Part shown: one piece after another, positions 12,352 to 24,769 of the stretch
Numbering within the stretch: the first letter of the stretch is position 1
Layout: each line of letters begins with the position of its first letter
NCBI RefSeq assembly: GCF_020882245.1
Contig: NC_083600.1
Span: forward strand, 21,638,001 to 21,702,000
Origin: Rhopalosiphum padi
Lineage: Eukaryota; Arthropoda; Insecta; Hemiptera; Aphididae
Direction: 5' to 3'
Length of the DNA stretch: 64,000 nt
Made by a program: the position numbers and the translations under genes
The notes under the pieces: model-generated
Seen by the model: the letters and a program-made list of their open reading frames with translations, nothing else
The model's database searches: none
What the model was told of the DNA's origin: nothing

Positions 12352-13780
12352 GTAAGTACTTATTAATATTTAGATACTCACTATAAAATACACAAATATA
12401 CTATACGTCGCTGCTTTTGCAGTACAAGAACACTCAAGCAAACGTCAAAATTTAGAATAAATATGAATACCTATTCGTTTAACATTAATGTGTTTTTTTT
12501 TCAAAATCTGTTTTTACAAAACCCTTAAATCGCATTGGCTAAAACGAATTTCTCGGTGTATCTATATAAGCAATTATATATGGATGCATGCTCTATTTTA
12601 GTATGTACTTTAATTATATATCCATTGTTAATTGTCCAATAAATGCATTACCGATCAATTACAAACGATATCACGATTGTGTTATCAATTCGTATGTATA
12701 CGTGTACAACATCAAAATTAAAAATATTATAGTATGAATTATTATATATATTTTATGTTGATGTATACATAACATATCATGATATATATATATATCAACA
12801 TATTCGTTGAATTTAATCACAGTAAACAAATCACAGTAGCTCTATTATATTAAATAAAAGTAAATAATATGTATATATATAAAAATATATATTTATATGG
12901 ATATGCGTATAATTATGTGTCGGTCAAAATTCGTTTATATGAAGTTTAAGTCTTAATAACATACTTATATGCTTCAGAGAATATCGGGTTGTGGTAATCA
13001 GATTTGAATTTTATATCGAGAATAGCAGTCAAAGTTCAACGTACAGCTCATCTTCGGACGACTAAGCGAGCGGAACACGTTACCAATAGGTACCTTATAT
13101 ATATTATTATTATTATTAAAGCCACCGCGCATGTTATACATGATATGCCCAATGCACATCGTATATTATTCTATAGGTACATTAAAAGGCACAGTTAATT
13201 CGTGTATATCTAACACTAATAATATGGGTAAAAACATTAAAATTTGTATAAGATTATAACGGTGAATCCTTCATAATTTAATATAATACAATATATAGTA
13301 TTATTGTCTGCGCGAAAATTGTTAATGTACGGATGCATTAATTACGTATAATTTAATGTGAGCGCGTGGATTTAAAAATTAAACCATCTCGACGACGAAC
13401 GGATACCAACCTATATATTGTGATGGAATCGAACGAAAAAAAAAAATAAAACCTATAAAATTTTTTTTTAAAGTACACATTTCATTCTACACACACACAG
13501 TCGTACCGAACACGCATACATATTATATTACGTGACCCTGTTAGCGAGTGCTAGTTAATTTTTTTTCGAAAAAACTGCAGCGCTATATATACACTTGACG
13601 TGGATATATATACGTTTCTAGGACTTAAAGCGCACGAAAGTCCTTATTACGACCTATTTTTTAATATACACAAATTAATTCGGCCCGAGGAACCCGGTAT
13701 ATATAGTATATACGTACATAAAACAAACAGGAAATAAATTGAACAATGTCGAAATCAGCCTAATGTATTCGACCTCAACG
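12352..13780. other. A+T-rich non-coding DNA
   Basis: Short (TA)n and (ATT)n runs lie at about 12783-12797 and 13100-13120. Nothing gene-like was found. Confidence 0.5.
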
Positions 13781-13870
13781 AGTTGAAGCGGCGGCAGTGG
13801 TGGAAGGGAAGTGTTGGACAAGTAGAATACAAAGGGGGAGGGGGAGATCGCGATAGACCCACTATTTCGA
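13781..13870 (+). other. Purine- and G-rich patch
   Basis: A strongly purine-rich plus strand with AGGGGGAGGGGGAG near 13833-13846. A 67-codon frame starts here with TTG and runs into A+T-rich DNA. It is more likely a structural or regulatory patch than a gene. There are too few separated G-runs for a canonical G-quadruplex. Confidence 0.25.
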
Positions 13871-14036
13871 TTGCGCGTGAATTCACGAAAATATTATATC
13901 ATATGATGGATATATGTGTATGCAAAATTGGTGCCTATATAGTTCTATACATATATTATATTATACACGAACTACGCATGAACTGACGGCGTAAGGTGTG
14001 CCTACGGTTCTTGTTACGGCCAAAGCTTAAAATACC

Positions 14037-14059
14037 TATATATATATATATATATATAT
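14037..14059. repeat. (TA)n microsatellite
   Basis: About 11 TA units. Confidence 0.9.
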
Positions 14060-17000
14060 TTACATTGTATAATATTATATGTCATACATATATAAGTGAC
14101 AAATCCACTGTGGTTTGGTTTATACGCAATATTTGACAATGCGTATACACTATACACTATATATATTATATTATGTTATATTGTTATATTTGTGTCGTGT
14201 GAATACATCATATTACAATATGTACGCGCACTTTTATCCGTCAACCGGTTCTTACACGTTGAATTTGCATTTTGGCTCACGATAAGCATATATTTAATTG
14301 TAAAAAAATTGGGCAGACCTGTATATTTTATTACTGACCTCGTACATACTGTGACTGTATATTCGCTGCCATGTCGCCGCCGTCGCAACTCTCCGCGTAT
14401 ATTCTATACTCACGTTATAAAATAGTTACGCACGATTATAATTTATAATATATTATATTATTTAATGGATTTACACAAATCGACAAATGCATAGAAAAAT
14501 GTATTACGATACAGGCACGGTGTAATTATTGTAAGTGCTTCTCAAAATATACGTTTACTGTATATGTTGCTTGCAGTATACTGTGATGATATCATATTAT
14601 AATGTTGGTTTGTTAAAACGTATTTCATATATGTTACAACGCCATTTATTTATTTAAATCGCGTAACTTTATAATATATAGGTAAAATGGTAATATATCG
14701 TTTGCGCGAGTTTTACGTGTGCGCCTGTAATAGTCTATATCGAACCAATGTAACAATATTACTGAACTCGATAAGGACCGCATCGTACAATATTGTTATA
14801 GGTAAACACAATCGAAACGAAATTCTAATAATCTGTGACTTATAACTACTGTGTATAAGTAGGGATAGGCGAGATGTCGATACGTGTGAAAAAAGAAATG
14901 TATTCACAGCAGAAACAACCATTTACTGCAACTACGATATTGAACTATTAAGAAGCCATTGGTCGTTTAATCGTATCGGTCTAAGACAACCACGTTGTAC
15001 AAATATACATGCATATACATATATTATGTATATATTTTATATATAAATATTATGCTCGTTTTATGAATAAACTTATTTATTATTGTATGGATCTCTCCAG
15101 TTAATTGATTACAGGATTTTGGTATTGTGCTGACTAATGTTCGATCCTGTTACATGTAAATGTTAAAAAATACCCTCAAAAGCATTAAAAACACTACTAA
15201 AACATACGGTCCAATTACATTATACAAAAAAGTATTTAAATTGAAAATTCTAATTACGCGTATTCCAATTTGCAATTACTTTCAATTACAAACTGAATAT
15301 TAATAGCATTTATTACATTATAATTAATTTACAAAACAATTAAATATTAAATGATAAAACATTATTAAACCGTTATGTTTAAAATAAATAACAAAATTAG
15401 GTAATGCCGAATAATGTTAACAGTATCTATATATAATATATACGTACCTACCACAAAACTGAAAAATGTTATTCAACGTTCAAACAAAAAAATTCAGTGG
15501 TATAATGTACGATTTGTAAAAAAATATAAGAACCAACCTAATAACTCTATTATATAATGAATACTATTATTAACAGTAGACAATTTTTTTTGTTTTTACT
15601 CCTAACCGTAAGCGAGGTTTGCCGCCCTTAACTTACACATCTATAACCTCTCCTGTACTCCCACCGGCTACTTTCATTCCACTCTCTATTCTGTCTATAC
15701 TTATCTTTATATAAATATAAATAAAATTGTTTGCAAAATGTTTTAACATGAATTTAATTTTAGTACGAAGATTGAATAAACACATAATATTGTTGTTGGA
15801 CACTTGGTATTTATGATAATATCCCTCTTACTTATACGTAAATTGTATTATAGTTATTTTGTTAACTGATTATATTAGATAATATATTTAAATTACTAAA
15901 AACTAACATGCAATTTATTAATTTAACATAACAAATAATATGAATAATAATATAATTAATTACAAGATGGAATAACGTAAAATATAATATGTTAAAACAT
16001 CATATTATTATATAATCATTTTTAAATTTACATTACTTAAATATTGATTTATATACAAAAACTATTTAAACGGAATTTGATGAGTTTAGGAAATTTAAAA
16101 CTAAAACTGTGTTCTGTGGATAATAGAAAGGGTGGAATTATAATAAAACATAGGTAATAACATGATGTACAGTGTTTTTTTTTCTACCACGTAAATTTAT
16201 AATATACATTATTATTATTATTATTAACTATATTGCATAGTAGGCATAATATGATATATGAATAATATAAAATACACACATGTAAATCTATAGGTATTCA
16301 AATGAAATGTTAGTATAAAATCAGAAAAGCTAGATGTATTTATCAGTTTATCACCGTATACGAGTGTTCTATATCGATATAGCACGCACAGAGCTGTTTA
16401 TTCTATTGGAAAAAAGCTAGTTTCCTACAAGGCTGTAGCAGCTCTTCATTACCATTTTTAATATTATTATTTTTATTTTTTTTATTAAGAAACACGTTAT
16501 CCTCAATATTAATAGTAATCGATTTGACATTATAGTCAATTATATGAAAAAATATTATACTTGGTACGAAATAGCACACAATCGCGGCCCGCTATCCAGC
16601 GTACACAGAAAATAATTCATCATACCCACGTACTTCGTACAACTACTATGGTATTATACACACATATTAAACATAATATAATATATCTATGACGTTTGAC
16701 GTGATCATAAAATTGTTTTTCCAGAAAATTAGAAACCACATCCGATCAAATCTATATATTTTATGTATGTACATAATATATATGCATATACATGTATTGG
16801 GTAGGTATTCTATTAAAAAAAAAGTAAATAATCACATACTTATATTAAGTATAATGATATAATAAGATGTTAATACATATCATATTCGAGAATATAATTT
16901 CGAAGACGTGGGTTAATGGAATCCGTTCCATCGTGATCCCATTCCACCCCGTCACTCTAAATCGGTAAATCATTGTGAGCGCCAATGTCCAACGCAAGCG

Positions 17001-17087
17001 CAATTGATAAACTGCCGCCTAACCATTAGTTATACAGGTATACCTACAACTTATAAGTACATATATACTAAATATAAATATATATTT
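14060..17087. other. A+T-rich non-coding DNA
   Basis: No supported gene. A 109-codon plus frame (14096..14425) is Tyr/Ile/Val-rich, overlaps an open minus frame and ends in Arg-rich residues from a CpG spot. (ATT)6 lies at 16208-16225. A pyrimidine-rich spot at 15600-15700 resembles the one near 3000. Confidence 0.5.
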
Positions 17088-17108
17088 ATATATATATATA
17101 TATATATT
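17088..17108. repeat. (TA)n microsatellite
   Basis: About 10 TA units. Confidence 0.9.
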
Positions 17109-17246
17109 GGATATACACATATCAAAAAAGCTTTAACCTAAGAATTGCGCACAAGCATTAATCGAACCGATATGCAATAATGTACTACAAGACGAAGTTC
17201 CCGTATAAAATGTATAAATGCAGTATAATATAATATATATACACAC

Positions 17247-17435
17247 ATGTATAAAAGTTTATACAATATCATTCGAGCGATGGTTATTGACCCGATGAGT
17301 GGATTTATTATGTTTAAGTGCAGGTTATTTTCGAATGTCAGCTGCTGCTGTTCTTGCAGGTACATGTGCATAATGCAGGAAATTCAGTGCACCGGTGCAG
17401 TTATCGTTGCCTGTCATTCCTATAATGTTATATAG
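17247..17435 (+). CDS. Candidate small ORF/exon with an internal strong acceptor
   Basis: An ATG-started frame of 62 codons with a Cys-rich middle (V-S-C-C-C-S-C-R-Y) and an M-V-I-D-P-M-S-G segment; I recognise no family. Inside it a very good acceptor ends at 17358 (CTGCTGCTGTTCTTGCAG/G); downstream of the cut two frames remain open for about 20 codons. Six TGCA tetramers crowd into 17319-17399, which may instead mark a regulatory element. The candidate at 17425..17649 overlaps the end in another frame. Coding status is uncertain. Confidence 0.25.
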   Translation: MYKSLYNIIRAMVIDPMSGFIMFKCRLFSNVSCCCSCRYMCIMQEIQCTGAVIVACHSYNVI

Positions 17436-17649
17436 GACGAGTTCACTACACCATATTATACCTGTATTGCACAATAAATATATTATAGGTACTTGTTTTC
17501 GATCATTATTGAAAATTCACGGACGACGACGGTTGTTATCGACTGACGCACAACTACAGCCGCACCGTGGTTTAAATATAGGTGAAATATCGTATGCGAA
17601 TTCCTCCATCTCGGCCTTCGGCGGAACGATTATATTATTACATGTATAA
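17425..17649 (+). CDS. Candidate small ORF, unknown protein
   Basis: An ATG at 17425 opens a frame to TAA at 17647-17649, about 74 residues; the frame is also open upstream from a GTG at 17395. The C-terminal two thirds is balanced in composition (I-H-G-R-R-R-L-L-S-T-D-A-Q-L-Q-P-H-R and I-G-E-I-S-Y-A-N-S-S). No motif was recognised. The preceding strong acceptor at 17358 could feed this frame only with the ATG as start. The whole 17.3-17.9 kb segment is GC-richer than its surroundings, so stop-free runs are also expected by chance. Confidence 0.25.
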   Translation: MLYRTSSLHHIIPVLHNKYIIGTCFRSLLKIHGRRRLLSTDAQLQPHRGLNIGEISYANSSISAFGGTIILLHV

Positions 17650-17657
17650 ATTGGTAT

Positions 17658-17794
17658 TTATAAATTGCCTCGATTCGGAATAATTTTGTTATTTTTTCCT
17701 TGCATTATCCGTAGAATTATCCATTCACTCGCGTGTGCGTGTATTGCACCGATGCACATGCATTTGTCGGAGAAGACTTGCACAAAAACAACGC
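17658..17794 (-). CDS. Candidate minus-strand exon after a strong acceptor
   Basis: On the minus strand CAGTCCTTGTCTTTACAG ends at 17795, a textbook acceptor with a pyrimidine tract. From there one frame is open for about 45 codons to TAA at 17660-17658 (F-S-D-K-C-M-C-I-G-A near its start); this frame is also open upstream to about 17927. A second frame is open for about 27 codons. No donor or AATAAA follows closely. It may be a terminal exon or chance; the family is unknown. Confidence 0.2.
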
Positions 17795-17927
17795 CTGTAA
17801 AGACAAGGACTGCGCTGCGTATATAAAGAGTATAAAATACGTTCTTTGAAAAAGAGACCGCCGCGTCGAAACCGATTCTTGCAGTATTGACAAATACAAC
17901 ATATAACATATAACACGACGTGGTCAA

Positions 17928-18439
17928 AATAAATACAAATTCACATTTAAAACGAGACGTGAATAAGACTTTTTCAAAATATTATTCCTATGCAGTTATA
18001 TGGGTGACTTAAACGAGAACTCAACATCATAATTATTACCTAATAGTGTGCCAACATTTGTTTAGTTGTATCTTATATATATTACACATGGCGTTATAAA
18101 TTATTATAATATATTAAAATATGTGTGTGACTGTATAACTATACACGAATATGAATATTGAAATATTGAAATATTTAAACTTTAAAATGTAAATTATTAT
18201 TTTGAAATGTGACTAAATATTATTTAAGCAAATGTTTCGAAAAAGTTATGGGCACACGTACTACTGCAGTAAAATATAGCAATATATATCTCTCACCCTA
18301 AATCTAATTTTGCCATGTTCTGAAATAAATAAAATATGTTTGAAACACGTGTTTGGTGATGATGAATAACTATGAAATAATTGTAGAAAATGTGTATCAC
18401 ACATTCGCGTGATGACGGAATGCCAACTCGTCTTCGTTA
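17928..18439. other. A+T-rich non-coding DNA
   Basis: Nothing recognisable. Confidence 0.5.
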
Positions 18440-18490
18440 TTTTTTTTTTTTTTTTAATTGTATACGTATAATATAATATAATATAATATA
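18440..18490. repeat. T16 tract and (ATAAT)n run
   Basis: A 16-T run at 18440-18455 is followed by pentameric ATAAT repeats at 18468-18490. Confidence 0.9.
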
Positions 18491-20469
18491 GTATATATTA
18501 TTCTAATCGTGTGTGAATATTGTTTTATGAATTCGACGTTTGGTGCAGCACTACTGCGGCTGCTAAGTGACGATACAAAAACATGAACAAAAAATAAAAA
18601 TTGTGATAATTGCACATTTTGAACACAATATTTAGATCATCATTGGCGTTATTTTATGAATGGCGATACTGGCAGCAGTATAATAACACTACACCACGCT
18701 ATACACGAAGACGATTTGCAATCTAAGCGTAATTGCACGTATCACGCCAATGTATGAGTTGATTTGTTTTTTTCTCGTAAAATAATCAATTTTCTGACAG
18801 TAATTATTATTGTCGCTAATGAAGATGTACTATCGTGCCTAAACTATGTACACGTAATAACGTAAGTATGTACACTAATCGGGCAGATGCTACAGCAGCA
18901 GCAGCATTAGACTTACAGCTAATATCTACATGTATGGTTCAAATTTTAATTTTAATACCAATTTAACCAGTATAACCTTACGGGTAAATGTGTGTAAATA
19001 TTTCATATACAGAAATGTGTAAAATATTTCACCCAATTAAGAATAGTATACGAAGCGATCAAAACCAATTACACCTGTTCATCGTACTGTACGCGTATAT
19101 ATAGCTGACGACGCTTGTCGTGCATCGACTGCCATGCACATTACGAGTATCTATATAGGTTGTAGGATTGAATGTTTCGAGGTACAATTTCGAGGTATAC
19201 GCGTCACGTTCTATAATCGCAGATCGCATCAAATCGACTAAAACAAAATTCGATTATCGAGACCAAACGAAAATTTAATCGTATTTTATCCACTGAGCGA
19301 GTAAGACTTAAAAGTCTAATTATTAAAAGGAGAACTATATGTATAATATCTGAAATTATTTCAGCCGAAACGGCGTAATATATTATTCAATTATTTAACA
19401 GCAACTACAATATGTCTATCTGCCGGGTTTCAGCAAAATGTAATTATCGTAATCATTTTTAGACATAATATAAACGGCCTACAAAAGATGCACATTGTTA
19501 TTGGGATGGTTGTCTGTACAGTAATCAAATTTAAATTCAGAGTACCCTCGAACGTACAATATTTGTAAAGTCATCAACTCAATTTTATAACATTATTTAT
19601 ATGTTTATAGGTATATTACGTCTACTATATAAATTTTCAATTTAAGCATTAGGAATAGCAGGTACCTATATGATTTAATAACAGTATTCCTGAACACGGT
19701 CAAACATACTGATCGATAACATTTTGTTTTATCTTAACACCGTGTAATGTATGTACAATCGTTATTTTTTTTTTTTAATTCCTTATAGTTTATCGAGACC
19801 CTATAAATGAATATCCGCAACTTTTCGTCTTAAATTCCGGACATGCATGCACGTGGCCCGTGGGCAACTTTTATAAACACAATACATATATACTACACTA
19901 TACTACACTATACACTATACAGTATCTTATATAACATATACCCATTAGCTTATTCTTGTGAATATTGATTTACATGTACCTATTATACGATATCAGTGTA
20001 TAAAATTGGAAGAAACGACTACGTATAACAATATTATTGAACTTTCCAATTAACTTTATAGAGGGAGCACCAGCCCGCGGGAAAAAAATTAAAATATTTC
20101 GGAACGTGTCGAATTTCATTAGATATATATAGGTAATCATAGTGTGCAGTCAAAGAATTTGTAGGTGTTTGACCTTGGTCCACTCCCCCAACTTAATCTC
20201 AAATTCCTTTGCATCACTAACCTTCGAATAAAAAAAAATTTGCCATCATTTTCTTCATCTTACGTAGATACTATATAATATTTTTTTTATATTACGTCAG
20301 TATCCGTTCAGATAATTAATGCATTTCGCGCTTAATGTTTATCAATTAAACAATGTAACATAAAATAATTATCTATATAAATGTGATGCCACCATCATAA
20401 TATTACTATCTTATACACTTGGATAATTGTATTATTTTAATGCTGATACCGTGAACGATATTTACTGAA
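18491..20469. other. A+T-rich non-coding DNA with a short tandem repeat
   Basis: TACTACACTA is repeated twice plus a partial unit at 19891-19920. GC-richer spots around 18540-18720 and 19090-19270 show no usable open frame. Confidence 0.5.
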
Positions 20470-21000
20470 CCACTCGGGCGGTGGTCATTTGGGCGAAGGT
20501 AATAATTTTGACTAAAAAAATAATAGTCCGCTTGGGTGACTATCATTTGTACCGTTTGAGCGAGTGAAATTATTTTTACCTATGTGAGGTAAAAACCTGT
20601 TGACAGATACGGAACACATCGTTGCTAATCATTATTAATCAGTAATCACTATATTATTGAAAACAAGATTATTATGATTCAGACACGATTTTGCTTAATT
20701 AATTTTTGAGTATATATTATAATCATTTTTATTAAAAGTTAATAGATTACTTTAAAATGTACTAATTATATTATATGTAATATTATTTATTATTTTTCCT
20801 ATCTAAATAATAATATCACTAATATCTATACCAATATTTTTTTTTAAATAGGACTCATTAATCATGTATATCTTATATTATTTTGTTTAATTAATTGTTG
20901 AGTGCACATCAAAAGAATTTTCATACTTATTCGCCCATACAGTATTTTTAGTTGAATAAATCCTTGTCCAATCGTATATATCTATTCGCCCAAACAGACT
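20470..21000. mobile_element. Candidate non-autonomous inverted-repeat element
   Basis: GTCATTTGGGCGAA at about 20484-20497 is matched in reverse complement by TTCGCCCAAACAGAC at 20985-20999 (GTC..TTTGGGCGAA). A further inverted copy of the core lies near 20930 (TATTCGCCCATAC). Between them are A+T-rich DNA and two related segments around TTAATTAATT.TTGAGT. There is no transposase frame and no clear target duplication. It is probably a degraded MITE. Confidence 0.35.
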
Positions 21001-21699
21001 ATACTACTACTCCACACTCTCTATACCCTCCCTTGCATAAATTCATGTATTATATATACACGCGCGATAGATGATAGACACTACTGTGTACCCCTAACGA
21101 TTATAGGTATAATATACAATTGCGAGATTAGAAATTAAAAAAAAATGATAACAAAAACGTTTCTAAAATAGTGTTTGAACTCAACATCGACGCCGTCCCA
21201 AAATTTGATTTAAAATGTCCATATAAAATATATTACCACCGATCATTATATTATAATAGTATTTTTATCTAAATGGCTTTTATTCATAACGAGTGTTTTT
21301 TTACGTATAGTACTACTACCCATAACATGCATAGAAATAACAATCATGCTTAAAAACTATATCATAACCTCACACCACGACCACTGCCGTCGGGCATCGC
21401 CTGCAGACATGTTATGCGAAAAGCGCAGCATCAGCGTACTACGTATTGCTGTTGACCTAATTTTCGCGAAGAGTAGAGATACTCGTAAAAATGTATTTTC
21501 AGTTTGATCCGTGCGGAACACAAAACAAAATATCTCAGAAAGTTTTTTAAAAACTTTTCAACCTGTGACCGCCATATACGTACATAGATAATCCTAATAT
21601 CCTATACGCTGTTATTTTTATAAAATATGTAAACATAACTGAATTGCAGTAGTGTATAGGTACATGCACAATTTTGAACCGGATTCCTCGCTATCTAAG

Positions 21700-22150
21700 A
21701 AATTCAATTACCATCACGCGCTGTTGTGTCGCGCGTAATAATAATAAATTTAATAATAATGATAATAAATAAACGCGAAAATATCTGCGCACGTTAAAGC
21801 GGAACGCGAAATCGTGACATCGCGCCGCGCGTTTAGAAAGTGATTATTGGGTCGTTTCGTAGGCTTTTCGACGGATTCGCGGCTCGAAAACAAAGAACCG
21901 TAAAAGATTCCACGTAGGCCTACCTGCTGCCAACAGGTCGACCTCGGCCACGTATATTAATTAAATGGAATAAAAAAAAAACTTCTTATACTCTCATTTA
22001 TATATATATATAAGCATAATGTTTAAGCCACTCAAATTGTTCTTTATGCGCGCTGCACACTGCACCGCTTTTCTTTACTCCGGTGCGCGGGGCCCGTTAC
22101 GCGATAAATTACACACGACAAAATTATTCCCTCGCTTTGTTAATAATACA
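21700..22150. promoter_or_regulatory. CpG-rich block, candidate regulatory or 5' exon region
   Basis: Dense CpG in an A+T-rich region (CGCGCCGCGCGT, GGATTCGCGGCTCG). A minus-strand donor-like site GGCAGCAG/GTAGGC has its cut at 21924; it overlaps the perfect palindrome GTAGGCCTAC and the small hairpin ACCTG..CAGGT. A 64-codon plus frame at 22019 is Arg/Phe-rich and unconvincing. This suits a promoter or first exon of a minus-strand transcript, or a conserved regulatory element. Confidence 0.3.
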
Positions 22151-22214
22151 AGACGTTACGACTTATACAAGTTTATTATTGTGATTTATTTTCTACAGTT
22201 TGTTCGGTCCTAAA

Positions 22215-23381
22215 ACGTCATGGTTTTTCACGTCGAATATACGTTATGGGTTTTCTTATAATATATTATGGTTTACAACCATAAGTATTTTATTACTATT
22301 TCATAAACTATGTTAGAAGAATTTCGTTACGTAATTCTATATTATATACATATACTTTACGTCTTTAGAATACCTGCTGTCTAACTATGTATATGTAAAG
22401 TCTGCAAAAACTCAAAAACGAATTTAACAATATTTTAATAATTTTCAAATCACGACCTACGACGATTCGATTGTCAATACGCGATTCTTGTCAGAAATAT
22501 AATCTCATCATATTATAGCATAGATATTATAATGATTTATCTTTATTTTAAACACGAGTTTCTACGTGGATTTGTATATCGTACCCTACAGGCTATATGG
22601 TTGTAGAGTCTTATAGTGCAGCGTACAGTGTGCACGGACATCATATAACTGTTCTCATCAGCCATCGTAAAACATTTAAAAAAAATTATAGCAAATATAT
22701 ATAGTGGTACACTGATAGATTACAATAAATACGCAAAATTCCAAATGTTTGATAAACGTTAAAAAAAATATAATTAAATCAGCACCAACAAGATCAACTT
22801 CTCAAATAACATTCTAATATTATATGAATGTATACATAAAATAAATATTATTATATAATAATTCCATGTTAATGAAATGAGATAGAGCAAAAAAATATTT
22901 TTTTTTCGTCTTAAATTATATAACTGAAGGTAAAACCTAAAAGATTAAAATATAAATAAAAAAAGTAACGTTATCGGTACGCTGATCCTAAAATACAAAT
23001 TTTGTTTTAAATACAATTAATCCATGCCCGTTTTATATTATTATTACTGTTATAGATTTTCCATACAGGTTATTTTATTTTTATTATTATTATTATTTTT
23101 TTGTGGCAGAAATTCAGAACATTTTTGTAGACTATAATTAGTATAATTATTGACATTATCAAAAACTAACTTTTAACGGTTAAAATAAATACCTAAGATC
23201 CTATCGTAAATATTCGTAGATAAAATTTTAGATTTTGGAAACGAACCATATTAATATATTATATATATATTATATTTCTGCTGTATAGGTACTGTGGTGT
23301 GTCGAACAAGGACGTAAATCCGTAGCTGGTCTATATAATATACATAATAATATTATGTGCACACACACGACAGTATACATA
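22215..23381. other. A+T-rich non-coding DNA
   Basis: Nothing gene-like. A short (TTA)n run lies near 23080-23096. It ends at the first MITE copy. Confidence 0.55.
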
Positions 23382-24086
23382 CAGAGTGTTTCACCACTTA
23401 CCCCTTTTCTTCTTCAATAATGCAGTTATTCAAAATCTGATATTTTTCAAATTTTGAATATCTTTAATACTTCTTATAAAAAGTATCCCGAGGAACTACA
23501 AATATCCGATTTTAAATGAAAATCCCCTTATTTTTACTGTACATTTCTAATTGGATATATTTTTTTAAATGTCTATATACCTAATTGTCCTAATTAAAAA
23601 TTCGAACGAGTATTTTTTGAGTTATTAAAAAGCTAATATTAAAGAAAAATGTCTTTAAAAATGAAAATTAAACTTGGATCATATTTACAAATTATAAATA
23701 TTGGTATTTTTAAAACACTATACATTTACTAATATATTTTCTTAACCCAATGTCATGGTCTTATTATCATATTATTAGTATACTAAATTAAATAATTCAA
23801 AAACCACCCACTCAAATTTTGATTTTGATATTTCAAAATGTTCCGAAAAATACCCGCTAAATTATTTATTGATTTACAGCAGGAAATGGAGGGTTCTCAT
23901 TTGAAAAACTGAAGTTTGTATCTCCACAGGACACTCCTTAAGTAGTACATACAAAAAAATCTCAACAATTCGAAAAAATGGTCTATAATTAATTGAAAAT
24001 TCCAAATATCAGATTCTGAATAACTGCATTACCTATATAATATTGAAGAATAAAAAAGGGGTGAGCTCGCTCGGTGAATCGCCCTG
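23382..24086 (-). mobile_element. MITE family A, copy 1 (705 bp, reversed)
   Basis: It begins CAGAGTGTTTCACC and ends GGTGAATCGCCCTG, with TA on both sides (23380-23381 and 24087-24088). The terminal inverted repeats extend about 80 bases, both arms running on through (A/T)ATGCAGTTATTCA.AATCTGATATT. No transposase frame is present. Read on the minus strand, its interior (CAGTTTTTCAAATGAGAACCC, then AATTTAGCGGG) matches copies 2 and 4 read on plus, so this copy is inverted. TA duplication and CAGRG ends point to Tc1/mariner-type mobilisation (inference). Confidence 0.85.
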
Positions 24087-24270
24087 TATATGCAGTACAC
24101 ACGATATACAATAATGTTCATATAATAACATTATAACACTGTTATAATATTACTATATATATTATATACGGATGATATATATCGAACACGTTTCATCCGA
24201 GCAGATTCCCACGGAACCGCATCGCTTGGATTTGCGCAACGAAAGAATGTCAACTCGGTATATTGAGATC

Positions 24271-24289
24271 GTGTGCGTGCGTGCGTGCG

Positions 24290-24324
<35 letters not shown>
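24271..24324. repeat. (GTGC)n then (GT)n microsatellite
   Basis: GTGC repeats at 24271-24290, a short ATATAT link, then (GT)14 to 24324. Confidence 0.95.
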
Positions 24325-24328
<4 letters not shown>

Positions 24329-24593
24329 CATGGAATTATTATTTAACACTATACGGAAACACTGGATAGGTATTACCTACATATTATATATACAACATTC
24401 GCGTAAGACGTGTGGACACACAATATTGTATATATTATTATATACCAATACCTATTTTGTATTATAATATAAATTAATGTATTCGTCTATAATAGATCAC
24501 CTGAATCGATAGATCCGATTCAAGGCCGACGTACATTATTATTATTCCTATACATTGGCACATTGCATACTCGCTACTGCATTACGTTATACG

Positions 24594-24633
24594 CGTGTGT
24601 GTGTGTGTGTGTGTATATGTGTGTGTGCGCGCG
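24594..24633. repeat. (GT)n microsatellite, interrupted
   Basis: GT repeats broken by ATAT and ending in GCGCGCG. Confidence 0.95.
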
Positions 24634-24769
24634 AGTTTGTTTGTATGTTTGCGAGTCTGCGCGTGCGCGTATTCGATTATAATATTTTATAAACATTTTA
24701 TTTTCATCGTTTTCTGGCGCCATTTATTTAATGAACTGATTTATCGTTTCCTCGTGAACAACAATCGCC

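Noticed and set aside
14096..14425. 109-codon plus-strand open frame
   Set aside because: Composition follows the background, the opposite strand is also open, and no ATG start or exon borders fit.
24131..24467. Frames with His-Thr or Val-Cys repeats
   Set aside because: They are direct translations of the GT/GTGC microsatellite.
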